In this document: piece after piece, positions 1 to 10,612 of the stretch
Numbering within the stretch: the stretch's first letter is position 1
Layout: every line of letters starts with the position of its first letter
NCBI GenBank assembly: GCA_963966185.1
Contig: CAWZYM010000329.1
Location: forward strand, 186,001-250,000
Direction of reading: 5' to 3'
Source of the DNA: Rhabditoides inermis
Lineage: Eukaryota > Nematoda > Chromadorea > Rhabditida > Rhabditidae
Length of the DNA stretch: 64,000 nt
The notes under the pieces: generated by a model
Database searches by the model: none
What the model was told of the DNA's origin: nothing
Seen by the model: only the letters and a program-made list of their open reading frames with translations
Made by a program: the position numbers and the translations under genes

Positions 1-85
1 TTCTACACTAAGCAATAAACACAAACCTGCTCTCTCAAAACGATCACAACCACTATCAGCAACGAAAACCACAACCCACGAAATG
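1..85 (+). repeat. 3-prime end of a D block (partial copy, cut by window edge)
   Basis: This is the last part of the D block that recurs ten more times in the window. It begins inside the segment that elsewhere follows acatgcataaaactatta, and contains an AATAAA at about 14-19. It ends with the left arm and loop of the D/A hairpin. The same bases recur at 63285-63369. Confidence 0.9.
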
Positions 86-120
86 TTCGTGGGTTGTGGT
101 TTTCGTTGCTGATAGTGGTT
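48..120. repeat. D/A junction hairpin, 35 bp arms
   Basis: The left arm at 48-82 and right arm at 86-120 are perfect reverse complements around the 3-nt loop atg. The right arm is the first part of the A array. The left arm is the same monomer sequence in inverted orientation. Confidence 0.95.
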
Positions 121-623
121 CGTGGCGGCTCGTAGCTGTTCGTGGCTGAAGTTACAACTCGTAGATGTTCGTGGATTGTGGTTTTCGTGGCTGATAGATG
201 TTCGTGGCGACTCGTAGCTGTTTGTGGCTGAAGTTGAAACTCGTAGATGTTCGTTGATTGTGGCTCTCGCGGCTGACAGCTGTTCGTGCCGGCTCGTAGC
301 TGTTCGTGGCTGACAATGCAACTCGTAGATCTTCGTGGCTGACGTTGCAACTCGTAGATGTTTGTGGATTGTGGTTTTCGCAGCTGATAGCTGTTCGTGG
401 CGGCTCGTAGCTGTTCGTGGCTGACGTTGCAACTCGTAGATGTTTGTCGATTGTGGTTTTCGCAGCTGTTCGTGGCGGCTCGTAGCTGTTCGTGGCTGAC
501 GTTCAACTCGTAGATGTTCGTGGATTGTGGTATTCGCAGCTGATAGATGTTCGTGGCGGCTCGTAGCTGTTCGTGGCTGACGTTGCAACTCGTAGATGTT
601 CGTGGATTGTGATTTTCGCAGCT
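86..623 (+). repeat. A array, short type (82 bp monomers, 538 bp)
   Basis: The tandem monomer is about 82 bp. Each carries three ttcgtgg cores in the contexts tagatgttcgtgg, tagatgttcgtgg and tagctgttcgtgg, which suggests an older unit of about 27 bp that was tripled. Variants alternate between gttttcgcagctgatag and gctctcgcggctgacag. This copy has tgtttgtcgattg near 438, shared with the arrays at 61077 and 63370. It ends at gcagct and passes directly into B. The minus strand of the monomer has no stop triplet in any frame unless gttgcaa is changed to gttacaa, so long reading frames appear by composition. Confidence 0.95.
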
Positions 624-3604
624 AAGTATGAATGAAGTATAAGTGAAGTATAAATAAAGTATAAATGAAGTATAAATGAAGTATAAATGAAGTATAAATT
701 AAGTATAAAAGAAGTATAAAAGAAGTATAAATTAAGTATAAATGAAGTATAAGTGAAAGATAAATGAAGTATAATTGAAGTATAAATGAAGTATAAATGA
801 AGTATAAATGAAGTATAAATGAAGTATAAGTGAAAGATAAATGAAGTATAAATGAAGTATAAGAAGTATAAATGAAGTATAAATGAAGTATAAGTGAAAT
901 ATAAACGAAGTATAAATGAAGTATAAATGAAGTATAAATGAAGTATAAATGAAGTATAAATGAAGTATATAAAAGAAGTATAAATGAAATATGTATGAAT
1001 GAAGTATAATTGAAGTATAATTGAAGTATAAATGAAGTATAAATGAAGTAAAAAAGAAGTATAATTGAAGTATAAATGAAGTATAAATGAGGTATAAATG
1101 AGGTATAAATGAAGTATACATGAAATATAAATGAAGTATAAAAGAAGTATAAATGAAGTATAAATAAAATATAAAAGAAGTATAAATGAAGTATAAATGA
1201 AGTATACAAGAAGTATAAATGAAGTATAAATGAAGTATAAGTGAAGTATAAAAGAAGTATAAATGAAGTTTAAATGAAGTATAAATGAAGTATAAATGAA
1301 GTATAAATGAAGTATAAGTGAAGTATAAATGAAGTATAAAAGAAGTATAAATGAAATATAAATGAAGTATAAATGAAGTATAAATTAAGTACAAACGAAG
1401 TATAAATGAGGGATAAATGAAGTATAGGTGAAGTATAAAAGAAGTATAAATGAAGTATAAATGAAGTATGAATGAGGTATAAATGAGGTATAAATGAAGT
1501 ATACATGAAATATAAATGAAGTATAAAAGAAGTAAAAAATGAAGTATAAATAAAGTATAAAAGAAGTAAAAATGAAGTATAAATGAAGTATAAATAAAGT
1601 ATAAGTGAAGTATAAATGAAGTATAAATGAAGTATAAATGAAGTAAAAGTGAAATTTAAATGAAGTATAAATGAAGTATAAATGAAGTATAAATGAAGTA
1701 TAAATGAAGTATAAATGAAGTATAAATGAAGTATAAATGAAGTATAAATGAAGTATAAATGAAGTATAAATGAAGTATAAAAGAAGTATAAATGAAATAT
1801 AAATGAAGTATAAATGAAGTATAAATGAAGTATAAATGAAGTATAAATAAGGTATAAATGAGGTATAAATGAAGTAAAGGTGAAGTATAAAAGAAGTATA
1901 AATGAAGTATAAATGAAGTATGAATGAGGTATAAATGAGGTATAAATGAAGTTTACATGAAATATAAATGAAGTATAAAAGAAGTATAAATGAAGTATAA
2001 ATAAAGTATAAAAGAAGTATAAATGAAGTATAAATGAAGTACACAAGAAGTATAAATGAAGTATAAATGAAGTATAAGTGAAGTATAAAAGAAGTATAAA
2101 AGAAGTATAAATGAAGTATAAATGAAGTATGAATGAAGTATAAATGAAGTATAAATGAAGTATAAATGAAGTATAAATGAAGTATAAATGAAGTATAAAT
2201 GAAGTATAAATGAGGATTAAATGAAGTATGAATAAAGTATAAATGAAGTATAAATGAAGTATAAATGAAGTATAAATGAAGTATAAAAGAAGTATAAATG
2301 AAGTATAAATGAAGTATAAAAGAAGTATAAATGAAGTATAAATGAAGTATAAGTGAAAGATAAATGAAGTATGAATGAAGTATAATTGAAGTATAAATGA
2401 AGTATAAATGAAGTATAAATGAAGTATAAATGAAATATAAATGAAGTTAAAATGAAGTATAAAAGAAGTATAAATGAACTATAATGGAAGTATAAATGAA
2501 GTATAAATGAAGTATAAATGAAGTATAAATGAAGTATGAATGAGGTATAAATGAGGTATAAATGAAGTATACATGAAATATAAATGAAGTATAAATAAAG
2601 TATAAAAGAAGTATAAATGAAGTATAAATGAAGTATAAATGAAGTATAAATGAAATATAAATGAAGTTAAAATGAAGTATAAAAGAAGTATAAATGAACT
2701 ATAATTGAAGTATAAATGAAGTATAAAAGAAGTATAAATGAAGTATAAATGAAGTATGAATGAGGTATAAATGAGGTATAAATGAAGTATACATGAAATA
2801 TAAATGAAGTATAAATAAAGTATAAAAGAAGTATAAATGAAGTATAAATGAAGTATACAAGAAGTATAAATGAAGTATAAATGAAGTATAAGTGAAGTAT
2901 AAAAGAAGTATAAAAGAAGTATAAATGAAGTATAAATGAAGTATAAATGAAGTATAAATGAAGTATAAATGAAGTATAAATGAAGTATAAATGAAGTATA
3001 AATGAAGTATAAATGAAGTATAAATGAGGATTAAATGAAGTATGAATAAAGTATAAATGAAGTATAAATGAAGTATAAATGAAGTATAAATGAAGTATAA
3101 AAGAAGTATAAATGAAGTATAAATGAAGTATAAAAGAAGTATAAATGAAGTATAAATGAAGTATAAATGAAGTATAAGTGAAAGATAAATGAAGTATAAA
3201 TGAAGTATAATTGAAGTATAAATGAAGTATAAATGAAGTATAAGTGAAATATAAACGAAGTATAAATGAAGTATAAATGAAGTATAAATGAAGTATAAAT
3301 GAAGTATAAGTGAAGTATAAAAGAAGTATAATTGAAGTATAAATGAAGTATAAATGAAGTATAAATGAAGTATAAATGAAATATAAATGAAGTTGAAATG
3401 AAGTATAAAAGAAGTATAAATGAACTATAATTGAAGTATAAATGAAGTATAAATGAAGTATAAATGAAGTATAAATGAAGTATAAATGAGGTATAAATGA
3501 AGTATAGGTGAAGTATAAAAGAAGTATAAATGAAGTATAAATGAAGTATGAATGAGGTATAAATGAGGTATGAATGAAGTATACATGAAAAATAAATGAA
3601 GTAT
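624..3604 (+). repeat. B array (11 bp minisatellite, longest uninterrupted copy)
   Basis: The unit is gaagtataaat, repeated about 270 times with point variants such as gaagtataaaa, gaggtataaat, gaagtatacat and gaaatataaat. Variants form their own higher-order pattern. A marker with tgaggattaaatgaag occurs at about 2211 and 3025, and the second lies about 590 bp before the B/C centre as in most other units. The position 1338-1352 is an empty copy of the retrotransposon target site. The 33 bp triple unit encodes an 11-residue hydrophobic repeat on the minus strand; I regard this as composition, not a gene. Confidence 0.95.
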
Positions 3605-3622
3605 AAAAGTATAAAATACTTC
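3598..3622. repeat. B/C inversion centre
   Basis: The motif gaagtat at 3598-3604 faces atacttc at 3616-3622 across 11 bp. From here the 11 bp unit runs in the opposite orientation, so the B and C arrays are two arms of a long imperfect inverted repeat. The same centre occurs in all ten complete units. Confidence 0.9.
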
Positions 3623-4104
3623 AATTATACTTCATTTATACTTCATTTATCTTTCACTTATACTTCATTTATCTTTCACTTATACTTCATTTATCTTTCA
3701 CTTACACTTCATTTATACTTCATTTATACTTCATTTATACTTCTTTTATACTTCTTTTATACTTCATTTATACTTCATTTATACTTTATTTATACTTCAC
3801 TTAAACTTCATTTATACTTCATTTATACTTCAATTATACTTCATTTATACTTCATTTATACTTCATTTATACTTCATTTATCTTTCACTTATACTTCATT
3901 TATACTTCATTTATACTTCATTTATACTTCTTTTATACTTCTTTTATACTTCTTTTATACTTCTTTTATACTTCATTTATACTTCATTTATACTTCATTT
4001 ATACTTCATTTATACTTTATTTATACTTCACTTATACTTCATTTATACTTCATTTATACTTCAATTATACTTCTTTTATACTTCACTTATACTTCATTTA
4101 TACT
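3616..4104 (-). repeat. C array (inverted 11 bp minisatellite, 489 bp)
   Basis: This is a tandem atttatacttc array, the reverse complement of the B unit. At 489 bp it is one 11 bp unit longer than the 478 bp class and two longer than the 467 bp class found in other units. It ends at tttatact, immediately before the D block. Confidence 0.95.
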
Positions 4105-4183
4105 GCATTAGGATCGGCGCAAAGCGCCGATCGTTTGGGTCCTATCCAGCGGCGCGCAGAATCGCTAGGCCCGGAGGGCCGCC
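4105..4183 (-). ncRNA. HDV-like ribozyme remnant (candidate), D copy 1
   Basis: Read on the minus strand from 4183, GGCGGC (4178-4183) can pair with GCCGCT (4148-4153) as a P1 with a terminal G-U pair. GCG (4163-4165) pairs with CGC (4154-4156) around a 6-nt loop as P3/L3. A 9 bp hairpin (4112-4132) stands at the P4 position and is followed by CTAA (4108-4111), which fits the C-N-R-A J4/2 consensus. The 13-mer cctatccagcggc (4141-4153) and gccgccaaaa are shared with the 5-prime end of the retrotransposon at 47782-50922. No P2 partner is visible; the satellite junction cuts the sequence where P2 should close. Another pairing, taggccc (4166-4172) with gggtccta (4137-4144), may compete. Self-cleavage is unproven. 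Confidence 0.4.
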
Positions 4184-4384
4184 AAAAACGCTTGTAAATC
4201 ATTTAAATAATAATTGTTTCAGAGTTATATCAAGATCTTGTTTCTAAATCGTCCGTTGAACATTATAAACAAAAATAAATTATGAAACAATAGTTTAATA
4301 CCCAAAAATATGTTCGCTGGTTAGGTCTGCACGTCTGTGAGGTATGCTGCTGGTCGCTGATTCGCTGAAAGGCCCGTTCACTAG

Positions 4385-4406
4385 CCCCGCCCCCCGCGCT
4401 TATTGG
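4385..4406 (+). promoter_or_regulatory. GC-box plus inverted CCAAT cluster, D copy 1
   Basis: The stretch ccccgcccccc at 4385-4395 matches a GC box, and attgg at 4402-4406 is a CCAAT box on the minus strand. The pairing is typical of animal RNA polymerase II promoters without a strong TATA. It lies about 340 bp before the A array. Promoter function is inferred only. Confidence 0.35.
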
Positions 4407-4705
4407 TTCGTGATGCGGAATGTGTGCGGGAGAGCGCGATAATGCGATAATGTGCTCACTGTTTGTGATTTGCGTCGTCGTTCACGCGCGTTGTTTTGTT
4501 GATGTTATTTTTGTTGTTTAAAATACAATTAAAAAAAGAAGAAAATTTCTTGGAAATTCAACAAAAGGACATTCATTCTCTTCTGAAAAGTACAAGCGTA
4601 AAGTAGCTCTGTTTGGGTTCATCTCAATTCAACAAAAGCACATGCATAAAACTATTATTTCTACACTAAGCAATAAACACAAACCTGCTCTCTCAAAACG
4701 ATCAC

Positions 4706-4778
4706 AACCACTATCAGCAACGAAAACCACAACCCACGAAATGTTCGTGGGTTGTGGTTTTCGTTGCTGATAGTGGTT
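4706..4778. repeat. D/A junction hairpin, perfect 35 bp arms
   Basis: The arms at 4706-4740 and 4744-4778 are perfect reverse complements around atg. Confidence 0.95.
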
Positions 4779-6443
4779 CGTGGCGACTCGTAGCTGTTCG
4801 TGGCTGACGTTGCAACTCGTAGATGTTCGTGGATTGTGGTTTTCACAGCTGATAGATGTTTGTGGCGGCTCGTAGCTGTTCGTGGCTGACGTTACAACTC
4901 GTAGATGTTCGTGGGATGTGGTTTTCGCAGCTGATAGATGTTCGTGGCGGCTCGTAGCTGTTCGTGGCTGACGTTACAACTCGTGGATGTTCGTGGATTG
5001 TGTTTTTTGCGGCTGATAGATGTTCGTGGCGGCTCGTAGCTGTTTGTGGCTGAAGTTGAAACTCGTAGATGTTCGTGGATTGTGACTCTCGTGGCTGACA
5101 GTTGTTCGTGGCGGCTCGTAGCTGTTCGTGGCTGACGTTGCAACTCGTAGATGCTCGTGGATTGTGGCTCTCGCGGCTGACAGTTGTTCATGGCGGCTCG
5201 TAGCTGTTCGTGGCTGACGTTGCAACTCGTAGCTGTTCGTGGCTGACGTTGCAACTCGTAGATGTTCGTGGATTGTGGTTTTCGCAGCGGATAGATGTTC
5301 GTGGCGGCTCGTAGCTGTTCGTGGTTGACGTTGCAACTCGTAGATGTTCGTGGATTGTGGTTTTCGCAGCTGATAGATGTTCGTGGCGGATCGTAGCTGT
5401 TTGTGGCTGAAGTTGCAACTCGTAGATGTTCGTGGGTTGTGGTTTTCGTTGCTGATAGTGGTTCGTGGCGGCTCGTAGCTGTTCGTGGCTGACGTTACAA
5501 CTCGTAGATGTTCGTGGATTGTGGTTTTCGCGGCTGATAGATGTTCGTGGCGGCTCGTAGCTGTTCGTGGCTGACGTTGCAACTCGTAGCTGTTCGTGGA
5601 TTGTGGCTCTCGCGGCTGATAGTGGTTCGTGGCGGCTCGTAGCTGTTCGTGGCTGCCGTTACAACTCGTAGATGTTCGTGGATTGTGGTTTTCGCGGCTG
5701 ATAGATGTTCGTGGCGGCTCGTAGCTGTTCGTGGCTGACGTTGCAACTCGTAGATGTTCGTGGATTGTGGTTTTCACAGCTGATAGATGTTCGTGGCGGC
5801 TCGTAGCTGTTCGTGGCTGACGTTACAATTCGTAGATGTTCGTGGGATGTGGTTTTCGCAGCTGATAGATGTTCGTAGCTGTTCGTAGCTGTTCGTGGCT
5901 GACGTTGCAACTCGTAGATGTTCGTGGATTGTGGCTCTCGCGGCTGACAGTTGTTCGTGGCGGCTCGTAGCTGTTCGTGGCTGACGTTGCAACTCTTAGA
6001 TGTTCGTGGATTGTGACTCTCGCGGCTGACTTCTTTGTGGCGGCTCGTAGCTGTTCGTGGCTGACGTTGCAACTCGTAGATGTTCGTGGATTGTGGTTTT
6101 CGCAGCTCATAGAAGTTCGTGGCGGCTCGTAGCTGTTCGTGGCTGACGTTACAACTCGTAGATGTTTGTGGGATGTGGTTTTCGCAGCTGATAGATGTTT
6201 GTGGCGGCTCGTAGCTGTTCGTGGCTGACGTTACAACTCGTAGAAGTTCGTGGATTGTGGTTTTCGCGGAAGATAGATGTTCGTGGCGGCTCGTAGCTGT
6301 TTGTGGCTGAAGTTGAAACTCGTAGCTGTTCGTGGCTGACGTTACAACTCGTAGATGTTCGTGGATTGTGGTTTTCGCGGCTGATAGATGTTCGTGGCGG
6401 CTCGTAGCTGTTCGTGGCTGACGTTGCAACTCGTAGATGTTCG
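4744..6443 (+). repeat. A array, long type (1700 bp)
   Basis: It holds about 20 monomers of 82 bp. It contains one copy of the variant gactctcgcggctgacttc near 6015, which is doubled in the arrays at 12114 and 16364. It ends at gatgttcg and joins B at aatgagg, a junction different from the gcagct/aagtat junction of the short arrays. Confidence 0.95.
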
Positions 6444-7792
6444 AATGAGGTATAAATGAGGTATAAATGAAGTATACATGAAATATAAATGAAGTATAAA
6501 AGAAGTAAAAAATGAAGTATAAATAAAGTATAAATGAAGTATAAATGAAGTATAAATGAAGTATATAAAAGAAGTATAAATGAAATATGTATGAATGAAG
6601 TATAAATGAAGTATAATTGAAGTATAAATGAAGTATAAATGAAGTAAAAAAGAAGTATAAATGAAGTATAAATGAAGTATAAATGAGGTATAAATGAGGT
6701 ATAAATGAAGTATACATGAAATATAAATGAAGTATAAAAGAAGTATAAATGAAGTATAAATAAAGTATAAAAGAAGTATAAATGAAGTATAAATGAAGTA
6801 TACAAGAAGTATAAATGAAGTATAAATGAAGTATAAGTGAAGTATAAATAAGGTATAAATGAGGTATAAATGAAGTAAAGGTGAAGTATAAAAGAAGTAT
6901 AAATGAAGTATAAATGAAGTATGAATGAGGTATAAATGAGGTATAAATGAAGTATACATGAAATATAAATAAAGTATAAAAGAAGTATAATTGAAGTATA
7001 AATAAAGTATAAAAGAAGTATAAATGAAGTATAAATGAAGTATACAAGAAGTATAAATGAAGTATAAATGAAGTATAAGTGAAGTATAAAAGAAGTATAA
7101 ACGAAGTATAAACGAAGTATAAATGAAGTATAAATGAAGTATAAATGAAGTATAAATGAAGTATAAATGAAGTATAAATGAAGTATAAATGAAGTATAAA
7201 TGAAGTATAAATGAGGATTAAATGAAGTATGAATAAAGTATAAATGAAGTATAAATGAAGTATAAAATGAAGTATAAATGAAGTATAAAAGAAGTATAAA
7301 TGAAGTATAAATGAAGTATAAAAGAAGTATAAATGAAGTATAAATGAAGTATAAATGAAGTATAAGTGAAAGATAAATGAAGTATAAATGAAGTATAATT
7401 GAAGTATAAATGAAGTATAAATGAAGTATAAGTGAAATATAAACGAAGTATAAATGAAGTATAAATGAAGTATAAATGAAGTATAAATGAAGTATAAGTG
7501 AAGTATAAAAGAAGTATAATTGAAGTATAAATGAAGTATAAATGAAGTATAAATGAAGTATAAATGAAATATAAATGAAGTTAAAATGAAGTATAAAAGA
7601 AGTATAAATGAACTTTAAATGAAGTATAAATGAAGTAGAAATGAAGTATAAATGAAGTATAAATGAAGTATAAATGAGGTATAAATGAAGTATAGGTGAA
7701 GTATAAAAGAAGTATAAATGAAGTATAAATGAAGTATGAATGAGGTATAAATGAGGTATGAATGAAGTATACATGAAAAATAAATGAAGTAT
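6444..7792 (+). repeat. B array, unit 2
   Basis: 11 bp gaagtataaat units with the tgaggattaaatg marker near 7212, about 580 bp before the inversion centre at 7786-7810. Confidence 0.95.
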
Positions 7793-7803
7793 AAAAGTAT
7801 AAA

Positions 7804-8270
7804 ATACTTCAATTATACTTCATTTATACTTCATTTATCTTTCACTTATACTTCATTTATCTTTCACTTACACTTCATTTATACTTCATTTATACTTCAT
7901 TTGAACTTCTTTTATACTTCTTTTATACTTCATTTATACTTCATTTATACTTTATTTATACTTCACTTAAACTTCATTTATACTTCATTTATACTTCAAT
8001 TATACTTCATTTATACTTCATTTATACTTCATTTATCTTTCACTTATACTTCATTTATACTTCATTTATACTTCATTTATACTTCTTTTATACTTCTTTT
8101 ATACTTCTTTTATACTTCTTTTATACTTCATTTATACTTCATTTATACTTCATTCATACTTCATTTATACTTCATTTATACTTTATTTATACTTCACTTA
8201 TACTTCATTTTTACTTCATTTATACTTCAATTATACTTCTTTTATACTTCACTTATACTTCATTTATACT
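7804..8270 (-). repeat. C array, unit 2 (467 bp)
   Basis: Inverted 11 bp units, member of the 467 bp length class. Confidence 0.95.
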
Positions 8271-8349
8271 GCATTAGGATCGGCGCAAAGCGCCGATCGT
8301 TTGGGTCCTATCCAGCGGCGCGCAGAATCGCTAGGCCCGGAGGGCCGCC
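8271..8349 (-). ncRNA. HDV-like ribozyme remnant (candidate), D copy 2
   Basis: Same P1, P3 and P4 pairings and CTAA as copy 1. The minus-strand 5-prime G would be at 8349. Confidence 0.4.
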
Positions 8350-8551
8350 AAAATCGCTTGTAAATCATTTAAATAATAATTGTTTCAGAGTTATATCAAG
8401 ATCTTGTTTCTAAATCGTCCGTTGAACAACTATAAACAAAAATAAATTATGAAACAATAGTTTAAAACCCAAAAATATGTTCGCTGGTTAGGTCTGCACG
8501 TCTGTGAGGTATGCTGCTGGTCGCTGATTCGCTGAAAGGCCCGCTCACTAG

Positions 8552-8573
8552 CCCCGCCCCCCGCGCTTATTGG
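8552..8573 (+). promoter_or_regulatory. GC-box plus inverted CCAAT cluster, D copy 2
   Basis: Unchanged in sequence and spacing from copy 1 (GC box from 8552, attgg to 8573). Confidence 0.35.
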
Positions 8574-8872
8574 TTCGTGATGCGGAATGTGTGCGGGAGA
8601 GCGCGATAATGCGATAATGTGCTCACTGTTTGTGATTTGCGTCGTCGTTCACGCGCGTTGCTTTGTTGATGTTATTTTTGTTGTTTAAAAAACAATTAAA
8701 AAAAGAAGAAAATTTCTTCGAAATTCAACAAAAGGACATTCATTCTCTTCTGAAAAGTACACGCGTAAACTAGCTCTGTTTGGGTTCATCTCAATTCAAC
8801 AAAAGCACATGCATAAAACTATTATTTCTACACTAAGCAATAAACACAAACCTGCTCTCTCAAAACGATCAC

Positions 8873-8945
8873 AACCACTATCAGCAACGAAAACCACAAC
8901 CCACGAAATGTTCGTGGGTTGTGGTTTTCGTTGCTGATAGTGGTT
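8873..8945. repeat. D/A junction hairpin, perfect 35 bp arms
   Basis: Arms at 8873-8907 and 8911-8945 with loop atg. Confidence 0.95.
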
Positions 8946-10612
8946 CGTGGCGGCTCGTAGCTGTTCGTGGCTGACGTTGCAACTCGTAGATGTTCGTGGA
9001 TTGTGGTTTTCACAGCTGATAGATGTTTGTGGCGGCTCGTAGCTGTTCGTGGCTGACGTTACAACTCGTAGATGTTCGTGGGATGTGGTTTTCGCAGATG
9101 ATAGATGTTCGTGGCGGCTCGTAGCTGTTCGTGGCTGACGTTACAACTCGTGGATGTTCGTGGATTGTGTTTTTTGCGGCTGATAGATGTTCGTGGCGGC
9201 TCGTAGCTGTTTGTGGCTGAAGTTGAAACTCGTAGATGTTCGTGGATTGTGACTCTCGTGGCTGACAGTTGTTCGTGGCGGCTCGTAGCTGTTCGTGGCT
9301 GACGTTGCAACTCGTAGATGCTCGTGGATTGTGGCTCTCGCGGCTGACAGTTGTTCATGGCGGCTCGTAGCTGTTCGTGGCTGACGTTGCAACTCGTAGC
9401 TGTTCGTGGCTGACGTTGCAACTCGTAGATGTTCGTGGATTGTGGTTTTTACGCAGCTGATAGATGTTCGTGGCGGCTCGTAGCTGTTCGTGGCTGACGT
9501 TGCAACTCGTAGATGTTCGTGGATTGTGGTTTTCGCAGCTGATAGATGTTCGTGGCGGACCGTAGCTGTTTGTGGCTGAAGTTGCAACTCGTAGATGTTC
9601 GTGGGTTGTGGTTTTCGTTGCTGATAGTGGTTCGTGGCGGCTCGTAGCTGTTCGTGGCTGACGTTACAACTCGTAGATGTTCGTGGATTGTGGTTTTCGC
9701 GGCTGATAGATGTTCGTGGCGGCTCGTAGCTGTTCGTGGCTGACGTTGCAACTCGTAGCTGTTCGTGGATTGTGGCTCTCGCGGCTGATAGTGGTTCGTG
9801 GCGGCTCGTAGCTGTTCGTGGCTGCCGTTACAACTCGTAGATGTTCGTGGATTGTGGTTTTCGCGGCTGATAGATGTTCGTGGCGGCTCGTAGCTGTTCG
9901 TGGCTGACGTTGCAACTCGTAGATGTTCGTGGATTGTGGTTTTCACAGCTGATAGATGTTCGTGGCGGCTCGTAGCTGTTCGTGGCTGACGTTACAACTC
10001 GTAGATGTTCGTGGGATGTGGTTTTCGCAGCTGATAGATGTTCGTAGCTGTTCGTAGCTGTTCGTGGCTGACGTTGCAACTCGTAGATGTTCGTGGATTG
10101 TGGCTCTCGCGGCTGACAGTTGTTCGTGGCGGCTCGTAGCTGTTCGTGGCTGACGTTGCAACTCTTAGATGTTCGTGGATTGTGACTCTCGCGGCTGACT
10201 TCTTCGTGGCGGCTCGTAGCTGTTCGTGGCTGACGTTGCAACTCGTAGATGTTCGTGGATTGTGGTTTTCGCAGCTCATAGAAGTTCGTGGCGGCTCGTA
10301 GCTGTTCGTGGCTGACGTTACAACTCGTAGATGTTTGTGGGATGTGGTTTTCGCAGCTGATAGATGTTCGTGGCGGCTCGTAGCTGTTCGTGGCTGACGT
10401 TACAACTCGTAGAAGTTCGTGGATTGTGGTTTTCGCGGAAGATAGATGTTCGTGGCGGCTCGTAGCTGTTTGTGGCTGAAGTTGAAACTCGTAGCTGTTC
10501 GTGGCTGACGTTACAACTCGTAGATGTTCGTGGATTGTGGTTTTCGCGGCTGATAGATGTTCGTGGCGGCTCGTAGCTGTTCGTGGCTGACGTTGCAACT
10601 CGTAGATGTTCG
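8911..10612 (+). repeat. A array, long type (1702 bp)
   Basis: Collinear with the array at 4744. A small insertion near 9449 (gtggtttttacgcagctg) is private to this copy. The gatgttcg/aatgaag junction to B starts at 10613. Confidence 0.95.

Larger units (their letters stand above)
4105..4743 (+). repeat. D block, copy 1 (639 bp, non-tandem part of the satellite unit)
   Basis: The block opens with a 9 bp stem hairpin (4112-4132, loop aaa) and a GC-rich stretch to 4183 that resembles an RTE 5-prime end on the minus strand. An AT-rich stretch with an AATAAA (about 4273) follows, then a GC-box and inverted CCAAT cluster (4385-4406). Next come a tandem gcgataat pair near 4436, a palindrome gaagaaa/tttcttc near 4538, another AATAAA near 4672, and the D/A hairpin. 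No credible ORF is present. It shares the diagnostic variants gaacattataaac, ccaaaaacgc and ggcccgttcac only with the copy at 11475. Confidence 0.88.
8271..8910 (+). repeat. D block, copy 2 (640 bp)
   Basis: Private variants include gtttaaaaccc, ttgctttgttg, an aaaaaacaatt stretch and acacgcgtaaactag, making this the most divergent D copy. It carries gaacaactataaac, not the gaacattataaac of copies 1 and 3. Confidence 0.88.

Noticed and set aside
86..623. CRISPR-like array
   Set aside because: The repeats are head-to-tail variants of one monomer without unique spacers of constant length, and the context is eukaryotic.
624..3604. Telomeric repeat
   Set aside because: The 11 bp unit is not a G-rich telomere type, is highly variable and occurs in both orientations within one unit.
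4530..4560. Heat-shock element in D (gaagaaaatttcttcgaaattc-like region)
   Set aside because: The GAA and TTC blocks do not keep the 5 bp alternating spacing needed for a functional element; the stretch is better described as a short palindrome.
4744..6443. CENP-B box in the 82 bp monomer (ttcgtggcggctcg)
   Set aside because: The ttcg core is present, but the required A and CGGG positions are not, so centromere function cannot be claimed from this motif.
6149..7774. Hydrophobic repeat frames (FILHLYFIYTS type) over B and C arrays, resembling membrane proteins
   Set aside because: They are the translation of a stop-free 11 bp unit, shift frame with every irregular unit and run across unrelated modules.
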